Source of the DNA: a virus
Length of the DNA stretch: 46,947 bases
Virus record (IMG/VR): IMGVR_UViG_3300047200_000401
Location: 1 to 46,947 of that record
Direction: 5' to 3' (one strand)
This document shows positions 10,001 to 16,941 of the stretch, piece after piece (positions within the stretch are counted from its first letter, which is position 1; each line of letters begins with the position of its first letter). A program made the translations under genes and the position numbers. The notes beneath the pieces were generated by a model. That model ran no database searches. It was not told the DNA's origin and saw only the letters and a list, made by a program, of their open reading frames with translations.

Positions 10001-10078
10001 AGTTATAGTTACAACTACGAGAAGTAGAATGCTGATCAAGAAAAGGGTGGAAAGTTGTTTTGCGGAAGGTCTTTTCAT
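7076..10078 (-). CDS. Secreted, sequon-rich 1000-aa surface protein with propeller-like C-terminal half
   Basis: The N-terminus is a classical signal sequence (STLFLISILLLVVVTITLF, then a GASG site near residue 36). Residues 37-200 look like a jelly-roll/sandwich. The middle contains Ig-like strands. The C-terminal half (about 540-960) has repeated blades of the type WVHFCNGTHFVYYASYDGKN, VWIGYWGLSATWFN and IHVAYLTNNTEIRYCWRN, which resemble sialidase/BNR-like or lectin propellers. More than twenty N-x-S/T sequons are visible. No C-terminal membrane helix is seen. A secreted protein inside a virion gene cluster is odd: it may decorate the host surface or act as a receptor-destroying or exclusion factor. 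No catalytic residues can be assigned. Confidence 0.8.
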   Translation of the reverse strand: MKRPSAKQLSTLFLISILLLVVVTITLFPSTPTVGASGDQGSFGFTTIGTTYSNYVADTIIGSAFTCTQTGHADSMSVALYVASGTLSVNMSCGYYLHSDLSLVGNTTASSVTLTTTKTWFAFTFPTPKPDVVGGSEYVLVFFVDYVATSFRCARENNVTTDQGHYESRDYALGYSNPLSATHLTREYSIYCNYTISPPYGIKYGVTPPYPMGGDTVMFPIHWYTDTGTLSHCNIEMNDTGTVHNSTFTAFPASQTDYLMYLNVTIETGGNCYITWRSFCNSSLDIYGVTSTATFWVSTKSQELWVQDLTGVEEDFPVTGSAPYLNNDTTNYLKIPDIGDNESWFTFHFYAGTVEQTWLNIEGCSLLLNITLYNGVANYTYQADFPETLAWQTINVTDAVDTATKVNATQMRLTAAEDGGISSRVSRCYLRVYKVYSSNFGLTSQITGKSTTLYCLFTSKIGLSTYAINHNASGSWLEANISGALTGTEDWANATVTITTTSLSSIAFIFYVNDTSNDWDSTNIIDEPILWSRYSDSDFNYISDNTGAASFQHSLGRNNYYVNFTEGETFWVHFCNGTHFVYYASYDGKNYSSNGVIRAAESGSQGGYFYGVLEERGGTNYYHYEYCNEKNGSSIYYRKGIFNYNLTITWMADEQVAIPNTNASYSMCVNGIAVSPSGYVWIGYWGLSATWFNVTLCTETNGTWVTYAGYPKATDYEPPMDETNIALEGYVYGMPEDYDCYVVTCYEDRQVLGWLIDNNVVGSSENVSDLYAYEARHFNGFSAYGDIHVAYLTNNTEIRYCWRNYTSGAWEIKDELVSSYGDWLSYPVIAIDRFDNTTSCNWATEDYWSLWLSFRNATAWQTRQRLVVAPSNMYISHDPNIIPEWGYKTMLFAMDFMNDTTGHSEVWTYFYPLSFTTDLTVGWNDFAPLDRDVGHALAEVNASLTLDGIDWSVIVIDYNNGTQWSLVYGTSYNSEKLVTSIDNTFDIYCNVAGTWTHTYP

Positions 10079-10102
10079 TCTATATTTCTTCTTGAGTTTG
10101 AA

Positions 10103-10549
10103 TCAGGGCATTTTCGCGTAGCGACTTCCAGACACGACCTTGTCAGGCATCTCATACGATCTGAAGTGGGGAGGGTAAAGCCACTGGCTCTTTTCAATCC
10201 AATCCTTGAACATCTTCACTTGCCCAACTGAATCCACAACCCAGATCTGCCTGTTGCTCAATGACTGCCAACCAACAATATAGATGCGTTCTCTGCTGTG
10301 CGACCCAACAAACAATGCAACGCGCATACGATAGAACAGTTTCCGCGTAGCATTCAGGGGGACCGTGACGAGAACTGCGCCGTTCCCGTTGACAAGGGCA
10401 AAAGCTGTCATGCGACTGCGTTCGAGCCCGTCGTAACTATTCTGCGTGCCATCCGCGTTGTACTGGTTGATGACTTTGTCTGGACAAACGGCTCGCCATG
10501 TTAAGCCTGCGGAAACTTCTTTGTATTCCTTCTTGCTCAAACCACTCAA
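10103..10549 (-). CDS. Hypothetical tail/neck protein, 148 aa
   Basis: Not recognised. A mixed alpha/beta protein without signal or membrane segment; the core has YRMRVALFVGSHSRERIYIV and the end is rich in aromatic residues (SQWLYPPHFRSYEM). The TTG start at 10549 overlaps the TGA of the upstream gene (TTGA), which argues for coupling with the putative major tail protein. A tail completion or minor tail role is plausible from position only. Confidence 0.6.
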   Translation of the reverse strand: MSGLSKKEYKEVSAGLTWRAVCPDKVINQYNADGTQNSYDGLERSRMTAFALVNGNGAVLVTVPLNATRKLFYRMRVALFVGSHSRERIYIVGWQSLSNRQIWVVDSVGQVKMFKDWIEKSQWLYPPHFRSYEMPDKVVSGSRYAKMP

Positions 10550-11139
10550 CTCTCGTCGTATTGAATCGTTAAAGTTTCGTCGACTGGCAACTCTCCAGGA
10601 CTCGCCGCGTCCGTCACGTCCATCTGCAACACTAGGTAATTGCTGGTTTCGCCAACCGCGTTTATCACGTTACCCGCTTCGCTGATGCTTGGACCCGCCA
10701 AAGGTGCAACGCTACTGTAACCGAAGACAGAGGCTTTGCTAGTTATGATAGTGTGTCCCGCAACCATTTCGTCGCCAGAGTCGCCCGTCAAAGTTGGAAT
10801 TTCGTAGCCCCCACTGCTTGAGTGGTCCTTGAGCGGAAACTGCAAGCCTACCTGAAGGTCTACGCCAGTACCGAAACTGTTTGTGCCATCGCTGTAAAAT
10901 TTGAGGTTGTCCAACGTGTGAGTGTCAGGATCGTCACAGTAAAGGTAGATTTGCTTCCATAAACTGTAGTTTGTGCCTGCCGCAGATGGAATCACGAGTT
11001 TGTTGAGTGTATCAATCGTTGCGTTGTCAGCCAGTTTGAACCGCAGTCTTGGCGGTCCCAAAGCGTCAACATCCTGTTCCGTGCCTGGAGTGCCGTCTAC
11101 GCCTCCGAAACTGAAGTATATGCTAACTGTCGCTACCAT
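10546..11139 (-). CDS. Putative major tail or sheath-like protein, 197 aa
   Basis: A beta-rich, acidic protein of about the size of tail-tube proteins, placed after the connector genes and before fibre genes. The stretch TLDNLKFYSDGTNSFGTGVD and the terminal phrase ELPVDETLTIQYDES fit a beta-sandwich. The ATG at 11139 is chosen because GGGAGGTG lies eight bases upstream; a longer frame to 11214 lacks such a site. The tail-tube role is an inference from order and size. Confidence 0.6.
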   Translation of the reverse strand: MVATVSIYFSFGGVDGTPGTEQDVDALGPPRLRFKLADNATIDTLNKLVIPSAAGTNYSLWKQIYLYCDDPDTHTLDNLKFYSDGTNSFGTGVDLQVGLQFPLKDHSSSGGYEIPTLTGDSGDEMVAGHTIITSKASVFGYSSVAPLAGPSISEAGNVINAVGETSNYLVLQMDVTDAASPGELPVDETLTIQYDES

Positions 11140-11146
11140 GCTTATT

Positions 11147-11446
11147 TCACCTCCCATCCACACGCATAATCTTGCTGAGTGTTCCGTCAGCGTTCCATGC
11201 AAAGTCCATTTCATACAGAACCTCGCCGTTCTTGTAAGCGGTCAATCGGCTCAACGTGTTGTCAGGGTTCCATTTGGGGTCAAGAACGTCCCACTCCGTC
11301 GTTGCCGCCTTTGTTGAATCTTTTTTTCTTTTGTACCGTTCCAGAATCGCGGCAGAATCAACTTTAGGTTCAGGCGGTTCCTCTTCAACAGGAACGCCTT
11401 TGAGTTCAAGCAATCTTCTGTTTCGCGTGAGCTGTTCTTCACCCAT
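11147..11446 (-). CDS. Hypothetical protein, 99 aa
   Basis: Helical, acidic N-terminal half (GEEQLTRNRRLLELKG, then a Glu/Pro-rich hinge) and a C-terminal beta-meander ending YKNGEVLYEMDFAWNADGTL. That ending resembles the short domains that close phage connector or fibre proteins. No family is recognised. It lies in the head-to-tail connector interval of the minus-strand operon. Confidence 0.6.
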   Translation of the reverse strand: MGEEQLTRNRRLLELKGVPVEEEPPEPKVDSAAILERYKRKKDSTKAATTEWDVLDPKWNPDNTLSRLTAYKNGEVLYEMDFAWNADGTLSKIMRVDGR

Positions 11447-11455
11447 GGTTTTCGC

Positions 11456-11818
11456 CTAGAACGTTGGGTAACAAGAGAGAAACATGCAAAACTCGACCAG
11501 AGGCTTCTCGAAACATGGAAACCTCTTGAGAATCTTGTCAAACGTGACTATGGCGGCGAACCTGAACCGCGTGAAGTGTCCTCGCGGGTCAATGTTCACC
11601 GTCCACCACTTTGTAACTGTCCTTTTGAGGCCCAACTTAGGATTAACCAGCAAGAAAAGTTCGAACTTGAATGTCATCGTGTAGTCTATCCAGTACGGCG
11701 GTTCAGTCCAGCCACGATAGTGTTTGCGGCGCCAACGGCAACTTAGGCAGCCAGAATGGAAACGGCTTAGTGGTTGGCAGTTGCCCAGTTTGCCCGCGCA
11801 GGGGAGTCTAGTGAGCAT
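11456..11818 (-). CDS. Hypothetical neck protein, 120 aa
   Basis: Basic, aromatic protein with a Cys pair near residues 24-27 (HSGCLSCRWRRKH) and a beta-rich core (YTMTFKFELFLLVNPKLGL). The ATG at 11818 lies inside the end of the upstream gene, a typical operon overlap. In tailed-virus gene order this interval usually encodes head-closure or tail-terminator proteins. Nothing more specific can be seen. Confidence 0.5.
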   Translation of the reverse strand: MLTRLPCAGKLGNCQPLSRFHSGCLSCRWRRKHYRGWTEPPYWIDYTMTFKFELFLLVNPKLGLKRTVTKWWTVNIDPRGHFTRFRFAAIVTFDKILKRFPCFEKPLVEFCMFLSCYPTF

Positions 11819-12086
11819 TTGGATTCAGAACCTGTTTAGGCTTAGGCTTCTGTTCCTCCAAGGGGGTTGGGCCTCCCGTGTGCAACGGTTCAACAGTGAG
11901 TAAGACAGGCGCGGTTGCTACAACCTCCGTTTTGGGAGTTTCAATTGGCTTCGTCTGTTCAACCTTCACCATGAAGGCAGGATTGAAGTCTTTCGGGTCT
12001 ATGTCTATGACTGCGTCTTTATCCCGTGTTTTGCTGTTGTACCAGAAAGGCACGGTCAGTTTTATTTTGATTGTTTTCACCTCCAC
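11808..12086 (-). CDS. Hypothetical protein after capsid gene, 92 aa
   Basis: The first 45 residues look like a small beta domain (IKIKLTVPFWYNSKTRDKD, then DIDPKDFNPAFM). The rest is a Pro/Glu/Lys-rich unstructured tail. A GTG start at 12086 is used. Note that GGAGGTG begins right after it, so the ribosome may start slightly downstream at a non-standard codon. It directly follows the major capsid gene. Confidence 0.55.
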   Translation of the reverse strand: MEVKTIKIKLTVPFWYNSKTRDKDAVIDIDPKDFNPAFMVKVEQTKPIETPKTEVVATAPVLLTVEPLHTGGPTPLEEQKPKPKQVLNPNAH

Positions 12087-12136
12087 ATCATGTTCCAGAA
12101 GAAAAGGGGGAAAAGAACGGCGATTACGCCGTGTGT

Positions 12137-13048
12137 TTAGCTTAGGACAGTGTTGATTTCTGCGATTGCGTATGGCCTCTTGATGACGGGAACAACGGCT
12201 TCCCAGACTTTGCCCTGATAGTTCATTGTTGGCAGTTGCGCTAGGTAGTTCGTGATGTCTGCGCCCATGAGCAGTTCAAAGTTGCCTGGCTGAACGTCAA
12301 GTAGCAAGACAGAGTCTTGGCTGCCTGCGGCGGCGAATAGGTTGTCGCTGATCAGTATGTTTTGTGTGCCGCCTATGAGTTCGCCGACTCCTTCGAAGCC
12401 CCACTTGTCAGACGGGGTTGGGAAGAGCGCTTCAAGGTATGCGTAGACTGCGGAGGGCATGATCATTTTGTATGGTCCTTGGTGTCCTGCGGCGCGCAAG
12501 TGTTGCAGGGCATGTGCGGTGTCTTCTACTGCGTTCACGACTCCTGCGCCAGCGGCGACGGTCCAGTCTTGGCCTGCGACGGCGTTTGCGCCTGGGCAAC
12601 TCGTCAAAAGTCCTAGGATGCCGAGTGCTGGCCAGCCAGTGTATTCGCCTGTCAAGATCAGTTTGTCCTCTTCCTCAGCCACTTGCCGCGCAGCGTTTTC
12701 TGCGTGTTGAGTGTTCAGGTCTTCGCCTGAGTCTCGTCTCTTGACCACTTCTCGCCAGTGCAACATGTAGTCTTTGCTGATGATTGGAATGTGAACGTGG
12801 CCTTCAGTCAGGTCAACGGCGTCCATACTTTGCTCTTCGCCTGTCATGCTAAGCATTGCTTGCCCCATGTCGTTCTCAGTGTAGTATGTGTATTGAGTGG
12901 TGCCTGCGCTTGCCAATACGCGTGAGGGCATCAGTTGCCTGCCGATGAGCATGGGTCTGACGGTTTTGACTATTTGGGTTTCGATTTGGTTGACCTCATA
13001 GTCCGTGAGCGTTCCTGTTGCTAGTCCGACTCGTTTCATAGTGTTCAT
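12137..13048 (-). CDS. Major capsid protein, HK97 fold, encapsulin-like, 303 aa
   Basis: The protein has the layout of encapsulin/HK97-type shells. An N-terminal helix region contains QIVKTVRPMLIGRQLMP. Next is an E-loop-like beta region (YTYYTENDMGQAMLSMTGEE), then a spine helix reading NAARQVAEEEDKLILTGEYT (the aa-x-E-D-x-x-x-x-G signature of the family). An A-domain follows (GPYKMIMPSAVYAYLEALFP, then NILISDNLF), and it ends with the typical VPVIKRPYAIAEIN strand. No long scaffold domain is fused. It follows the protease, scaffold-like and decoration genes, the classic order. ATG at 13048 fits GGTGA five bases upstream; GTG at 13057 is the alternative. Confidence 0.88.
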   Translation of the reverse strand: MNTMKRVGLATGTLTDYEVNQIETQIVKTVRPMLIGRQLMPSRVLASAGTTQYTYYTENDMGQAMLSMTGEEQSMDAVDLTEGHVHIPIISKDYMLHWREVVKRRDSGEDLNTQHAENAARQVAEEEDKLILTGEYTGWPALGILGLLTSCPGANAVAGQDWTVAAGAGVVNAVEDTAHALQHLRAAGHQGPYKMIMPSAVYAYLEALFPTPSDKWGFEGVGELIGGTQNILISDNLFAAAGSQDSVLLLDVQPGNFELLMGADITNYLAQLPTMNYQGKVWEAVVPVIKRPYAIAEINTVLS

Positions 13049-13058
13049 GTCAGTCACC

Positions 13059-13499
13059 CTAGACCCTTGTGAGTTTGACCATGACCCAACCGTCAGCCGC
13101 GCCAGCCGCGTGAGCTTCTTCAGCTAGGCCTATTTCGGCGTTTACAGTTGTGTATGGACCTATTTTGCCGTCGTTGGTTGAGTAGGCTTCAATTTTCTGT
13201 CCTACAGTGATGGTGGCAGCATGTTCGCAAAGCATCATTACGACGCAGTCGCCGCGTATGACCCGGGCTTGGTCGTATTGCGTGTAGCATGTGCCTCTGA
13301 GTGCGCCTGGTTTAGTGTCTAGCACGCCTAGCACGACTACGCTTGCGGCGGGAGCCACTATGATGTCTCGACTAGTAGTTCCAGTGATGACGGCTCTGCC
13401 AGGATACATGTCTGTTGCGGTTTGAACTTCATACTCTTCGATTATTGGTTGACCCGAAACTAGAATTGAGTTTGAAGCGTCTACTGGTCTCTGTGGCAT
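13059..13499 (-). CDS. Capsid decoration/fibre-like protein (DUF2190-like), 146 aa
   Basis: A small beta-barrel-like protein. It has an entry of the type YEVQTATDMYPGRAVITG, a central IIVAPAASVVVLGVLD strand pair, and ARVIRGDCVVMM near the middle. This phrasing resembles the DUF2190/head decoration family found next to major capsid genes. The ATG overlaps the upstream stop (TAATG). Likely role: cementing or decorating the shell. The family call is by pattern. Confidence 0.6.
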   Translation of the reverse strand: MPQRPVDASNSILVSGQPIIEEYEVQTATDMYPGRAVITGTTSRDIIVAPAASVVVLGVLDTKPGALRGTCYTQYDQARVIRGDCVVMMLCEHAATITVGQKIEAYSTNDGKIGPYTTVNAEIGLAEEAHAAGAADGWVMVKLTRV

Positions 13500-13912
13500 T
13501 AGAAGTTGCCTCCCATATCAAGGATTTCCTTATGTGACTTGCCGTAGAGACTGCCTACTGTGGTTCTGCCTGTTTGGCTGTCGCTTCCAGCGTGTATGGA
13601 CTTGTAAGATACGCTGTCGGCGCCCTTGCTTTTGCAGAGTGTCTCGTCGATTTGCTGTAGCTGCTCAACCGTCAAGGGTTCCAAGTCAGACTCTTTGAAC
13701 TCGCTTTTGGCCATGATTCGAAGTTTCAAGTCGGTTTTCAAGTCGGTTTCGATGACGCTTGCCAACTGCACGTTCTGCGTTTTCAAAGCCTTGTTCTCTT
13801 CAAGCGCGTTTTGCAGTTCCTTCTGCAACTTACCGTTGTCCAGTGTAAGCCGAGACAGCGTCACCTGCACATTTGAATCTAAAGCCGTTTCCGTATTTGG
13901 TTTATCAGTCAT
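13499..13912 (-). CDS. Putative scaffolding protein, 137 aa
   Basis: Highly helical and charged, with a coiled-coil stretch (LSRLTLDNGKLQKELQ, then EENKALKTQNVQLASV) and a basic, Ser/Gly-rich C-terminus (TVGSLYGKSHKEILDMGG). Placed between protease and capsid genes, where scaffolding proteins lie. ATG at 13912 is chosen because GAGGAG precedes it by about nine bases. No enzymatic motif is visible. Confidence 0.65.
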   Translation of the reverse strand: MTDKPNTETALDSNVQVTLSRLTLDNGKLQKELQNALEENKALKTQNVQLASVIETDLKTDLKLRIMAKSEFKESDLEPLTVEQLQQIDETLCKSKGADSVSYKSIHAGSDSQTGRTTVGSLYGKSHKEILDMGGNF

Positions 13913-14050
13913 AATTTTTGGTCTCCTCTTAAAATTGTTGCAGATTTCTTTAGCCACGCCTGCGTTGAGCGTGAACAACCCAGTTAGGTTCCTAGCTTGT
14001 TGTCCACTAGGAAGAGCACTCTCCCAGCTCTCGTCGGGGTCACAAAATGA
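13913..14050. other. Short gap between protease and scaffold genes
   Basis: No gene is called here. On the minus strand it contains the GAGGAG ribosome binding site of the scaffold-like gene. The frame upstream of that start is open for a further 22 codons, but it is not needed. Confidence 0.5.
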
Positions 14051-15298
14051 CTATGCTGGATGCCTGCGGTCTGCTCTGCGCTCTTCAATGACGCGTTGCT
14101 CCCGCATTGCCAACAGTTCTTTGCTGCGGTCAACCAGTTGTTCAGCAGTCAAGTTTTCGGGTGGCGGCAACGGTGGAGTTGGTGGTTTGGCAGTTTCTTC
14201 TGGCGCTTTAGTAATTACCTCTGGCGGTTTTGCGACTGGCGGTTGGATCGTTGACGGCGGAGTCGTTGGTATTGATGTTGGCAACTCTTTTGTTCCTGCC
14301 ACATACGCGTCCCAATAGTCCTTCATTTGCTGTTCAGTATAGCCTTCGGCCACAAGTTGCTTCACGAACAACGCGAATTTGTCAGGTTTAGTTTCACTTA
14401 TGCCTATTACACCTCCTTTTGTTGATGCTCCCCCGAAACTGGACTTCAACTGTTCAGGACCACTAACCCACAGCCAACCACAATACTGAGTAGGGTCATC
14501 CGCGAAACTCTGGGCTTTGCTGATGCAACTGTCCCACCAGTCAGACGGTGGTCTTCCGTCGTCTGTTCCTTGGGTTGAAACATGTTTCTGGGCTTGAATG
14601 GCTCTGTGCATGGCTTCCGCCTCTTCTTTCGTGGCGAAACACTTGATTGCCTTGCCCGCTTCGGGTCCGTGACAGTGAATCACGCAATACTGATTACCGC
14701 GTTGGACGACCATGTCTTCTTTGTAGCCTATGCCCATCATCATTGTGTCCACTCCTACTCCACACTGAGGGAAGGTACACCGTCCCTTAACGCCAGGTTT
14801 ATCAACAATCACTACATGGTCAATCATGATGTCGCGCATAACATAATCGTAGCGTCTTTTTTCTCCCGTATTGACATCTGTGTCTATTCCTGGGGTGGGG
14901 TCACTCGTATAGTAAAATCCTATGCTGTTATCTATTGGGATTTTGTTGGCTATGGCAGTTTTGATGTTTTCAATGAAGGGGCGTGGCGTTACGTATTTGT
15001 CGAAGCATAATATTCCTCGTATTTTGTTGCGGTCAAAATAGGGGCTTTCTACCCCGCCATAAAGTTGATTTTGATTCATTATAACCTTTGATTCAGGATG
15101 GTCGCCGATGGTTAATTTGGCATATCGAGCGGTTCGGGTTGCTTTGTGCAGTTCCGCCACGGATTTCAATGCTAAACCATCATCGTATTCATATACTCCT
15201 GTTTTTGAAATTACAGCAGTGACTTTCAAACAGCAGTCGCTATCTTCGACAATTTTTAGGGCGTCCATTTTGGTACTATCGTAGGCTATTTTCTTCAT
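14051..15298 (-). CDS. Prohead maturation protease (DUF2213-like), 415 aa
   Basis: The N-terminal 175 residues match the layout of the DUF2213 phage protease family. A GDHPE segment (65-69) comes first, then a strand carrying NSIGFYY with Ser125, then YDYVMRDIMIDHVVIVDKPG with His161; Ser and His are the likely catalytic pair of this herpesvirus-protease-like fold. After it come two small elements often attached to such proteases: a YCVIHCHGPEAG-KCFATKEEAEAMHRAI segment (about 203-236) and a WWDSCISKAQSF-YCGWLWV segment (about 254-279). A Pro-rich linker (about 345-380) and a terminal charged helix follow. It probably cleaves scaffold and capsid proteins. Start: ATG with GGTGA four bases upstream. 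Confidence 0.8.
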   Translation of the reverse strand: MKKIAYDSTKMDALKIVEDSDCCLKVTAVISKTGVYEYDDGLALKSVAELHKATRTARYAKLTIGDHPESKVIMNQNQLYGGVESPYFDRNKIRGILCFDKYVTPRPFIENIKTAIANKIPIDNSIGFYYTSDPTPGIDTDVNTGEKRRYDYVMRDIMIDHVVIVDKPGVKGRCTFPQCGVGVDTMMMGIGYKEDMVVQRGNQYCVIHCHGPEAGKAIKCFATKEEAEAMHRAIQAQKHVSTQGTDDGRPPSDWWDSCISKAQSFADDPTQYCGWLWVSGPEQLKSSFGGASTKGGVIGISETKPDKFALFVKQLVAEGYTEQQMKDYWDAYVAGTKELPTSIPTTPPSTIQPPVAKPPEVITKAPEETAKPPTPPLPPPENLTAEQLVDRSKELLAMREQRVIEERRADRRHPA

Positions 15299-15308
15299 AG
15301 AATCACCG

Positions 15309-16646
15309 TTACTTGTTCAGGTTAGTGTCTGGCTGCCGAGGCGGTGGAGCGTTTCCAGTTGAGGACTTATTGGGTCCCCAAAGGTTCGTTGCGCCTTTGC
15401 TCAAGAGTTCCTCGCCACCCTGTTCTGGAGTTAATTTTGGCAAACTTGGGTCTTGAAGAGCGCGAAGTTCGTTTCTTGTCATCCAGTCGCCCTTCACCTG
15501 CAACGTTTGGGCCTTAACCTGGTCGATTTGGGCCTGTTTCAAGTCGTCAAGTTGGAAGCCGCCCATCCACTTGAACTTGAATTGTGTCTCTCCCGAAATT
15601 CTGGTTGTTTTGAGGATTGCGTTTATCAGTTCTCGGATTCCAGTTTCGTAGTAGGTTTCTTCGTCGCCGATCAACGCGAAGTATTCTTGCTGGTTCACTT
15701 CTGAACCCGTAAGTGTTCCCGCTTGGACTCCGCGCAGAATGGCGAGTGGGATGGCTGAACCTGCACTGATGTTTTCCATGATGGGCAAATAGTAATTCAT
15801 CGGGTCAAGTGCCTTGCCCGCCATGCCTTTGAACTCGATTGTCTGCATCTCATTATGCGCAAAATACGTGCGTGCGGATAGATTGGCGAAGTTGCCGTCC
15901 GCCACCCAGTCATCAATGTCGGCTTTTTCCGCGCCCGTGAATGTTAGGTCGGGGAAGCCGTGGCCGTAACGGTACATGGTTTGTCCCATGCCCCAACGAA
16001 TGTTTCGCAATGTGACTAGGTCGTCCCAGACGGGGTCGAGGGTGCTCATGCCCTTCCAATCGTGTTCCAAGAGCCTCGAAGCGAAGTGGATTACTCGGCT
16101 ATAGTGAATTTTGAGGCTAGATGCGATGCCAGCACGTTTAATATGATAGTATTCTGGCTGGCCATAGCGTGGGTCGTTCCTGTTTTTGACTTCGTCGACC
16201 CGAGCGATTTGCAGGGGACCGTAAGCTTTGATTTCTTCTAGCGACTGAGGATTTGTGGTTGGTTCTGCAAGTGACTGGGATGCGTCCGCGTAGCCTAGCA
16301 CGATGATTGCCCATCCGTAGCCCCTTTCGAATACGGCCATGCGCATTAATTCGCGTTTAGCGTTGATTCTTGTGAGTTCCTGTTGAACGTCCGTGTCAAA
16401 CTTTGTGTCTTCAGGCTTTTTTCCTTCCAGGTAAAGTTGGAACCAATGGTCAAAAATGTCGTGGGCAACCGTGAACACTATTCTGTGCGCTACGGGTTCC
16501 CTTGTGACTGCGAAGGTTCTGTCTTCGTCTAGGATTTGGGCGCCGAACTCGCCGCCGCCACCCGTGCCGCCGAACGGGATGGTGATTGCTCTGCCTCTTG
16601 GCACTGCACTGGCTAAGCCGATGCGTTTAAACCCTGTTGTGTTCAT
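15309..16646 (-). CDS. Portal protein (DUF1073-like), 445 aa
   Basis: The portal forms the dodecameric DNA channel at one capsid vertex and docks TerL. The sequence has the standard portal arrangement: an N-terminal arm, a wing with RMAVFERGYGWAIIVLGY, a VIHFASRLLEHDWKGMSTLDP strand region, the stem/crown helices around NISAGSAIPLAILRGV, and a QAGTLTGSEVNQQEY loop equivalent to the one in DUF1073 portals. The C-terminus is Pro/Asn-rich and flexible. Its ATG overlaps the TGA of the upstream small zinc-ribbon gene (ATGA). Length (445) is normal. Confidence 0.87.
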   Translation of the reverse strand: MNTTGFKRIGLASAVPRGRAITIPFGGTGGGGEFGAQILDEDRTFAVTREPVAHRIVFTVAHDIFDHWFQLYLEGKKPEDTKFDTDVQQELTRINAKRELMRMAVFERGYGWAIIVLGYADASQSLAEPTTNPQSLEEIKAYGPLQIARVDEVKNRNDPRYGQPEYYHIKRAGIASSLKIHYSRVIHFASRLLEHDWKGMSTLDPVWDDLVTLRNIRWGMGQTMYRYGHGFPDLTFTGAEKADIDDWVADGNFANLSARTYFAHNEMQTIEFKGMAGKALDPMNYYLPIMENISAGSAIPLAILRGVQAGTLTGSEVNQQEYFALIGDEETYYETGIRELINAILKTTRISGETQFKFKWMGGFQLDDLKQAQIDQVKAQTLQVKGDWMTRNELRALQDPSLPKLTPEQGGEELLSKGATNLWGPNKSSTGNAPPPRQPDTNLNK

Positions 16647-16939
16647 TCTCTAGCTTTCCCTTTGCTGTTTATTCGTGTAAAATTGAATCCTGTTGAGTTG
16701 ATGACTCCGTTGAAATTGCAGTTGTCGCAGGTGACGGTTGCGTCCCACCCTTTCGGGCCTCGCACGAAATCTTCGAGTTTCAACCCGTTTTGTCCGCAGG
16801 CCGTGCACGGCTGCTTGTTTATCAAATCCTTGAGTTGTTTAACCTCCGCAAGCGTAACGAGCAACGTTTCCCCGTGTTTTCTGCGTTTCCAACGCGTAAA
16901 CCAAGCGAAAAGCGGTTCAGACTCTTTTTTCTCAGTCAT
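16643..16939 (-). CDS. Zinc-ribbon protein between terminase and portal, 98 aa
   Basis: Contains two Cys pairs, CTACG near residues 45-49 and CDNCN near 71-75, which would form a zinc ribbon, preceded by a basic helix (FTRWKRRKHGE). ATG at 16939 is used; a TTG at 16957 in the same frame would overlap the end of terL. It sits in the packaging cluster and may touch DNA or the terminase. No named family is recognised. Confidence 0.65.
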   Translation of the reverse strand: MTEKKESEPLFAWFTRWKRRKHGETLLVTLAEVKQLKDLINKQPCTACGQNGLKLEDFVRGPKGWDATVTCDNCNFNGVINSTGFNFTRINSKGKARE

Positions 16940-16941
16940 TT

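Noticed and set aside
11251-11541. Minus-strand 96-codon frame overlapping two other genes
   Set aside because: It conflicts with the 99-residue and 120-residue genes, which fit the operon better and have natural composition.
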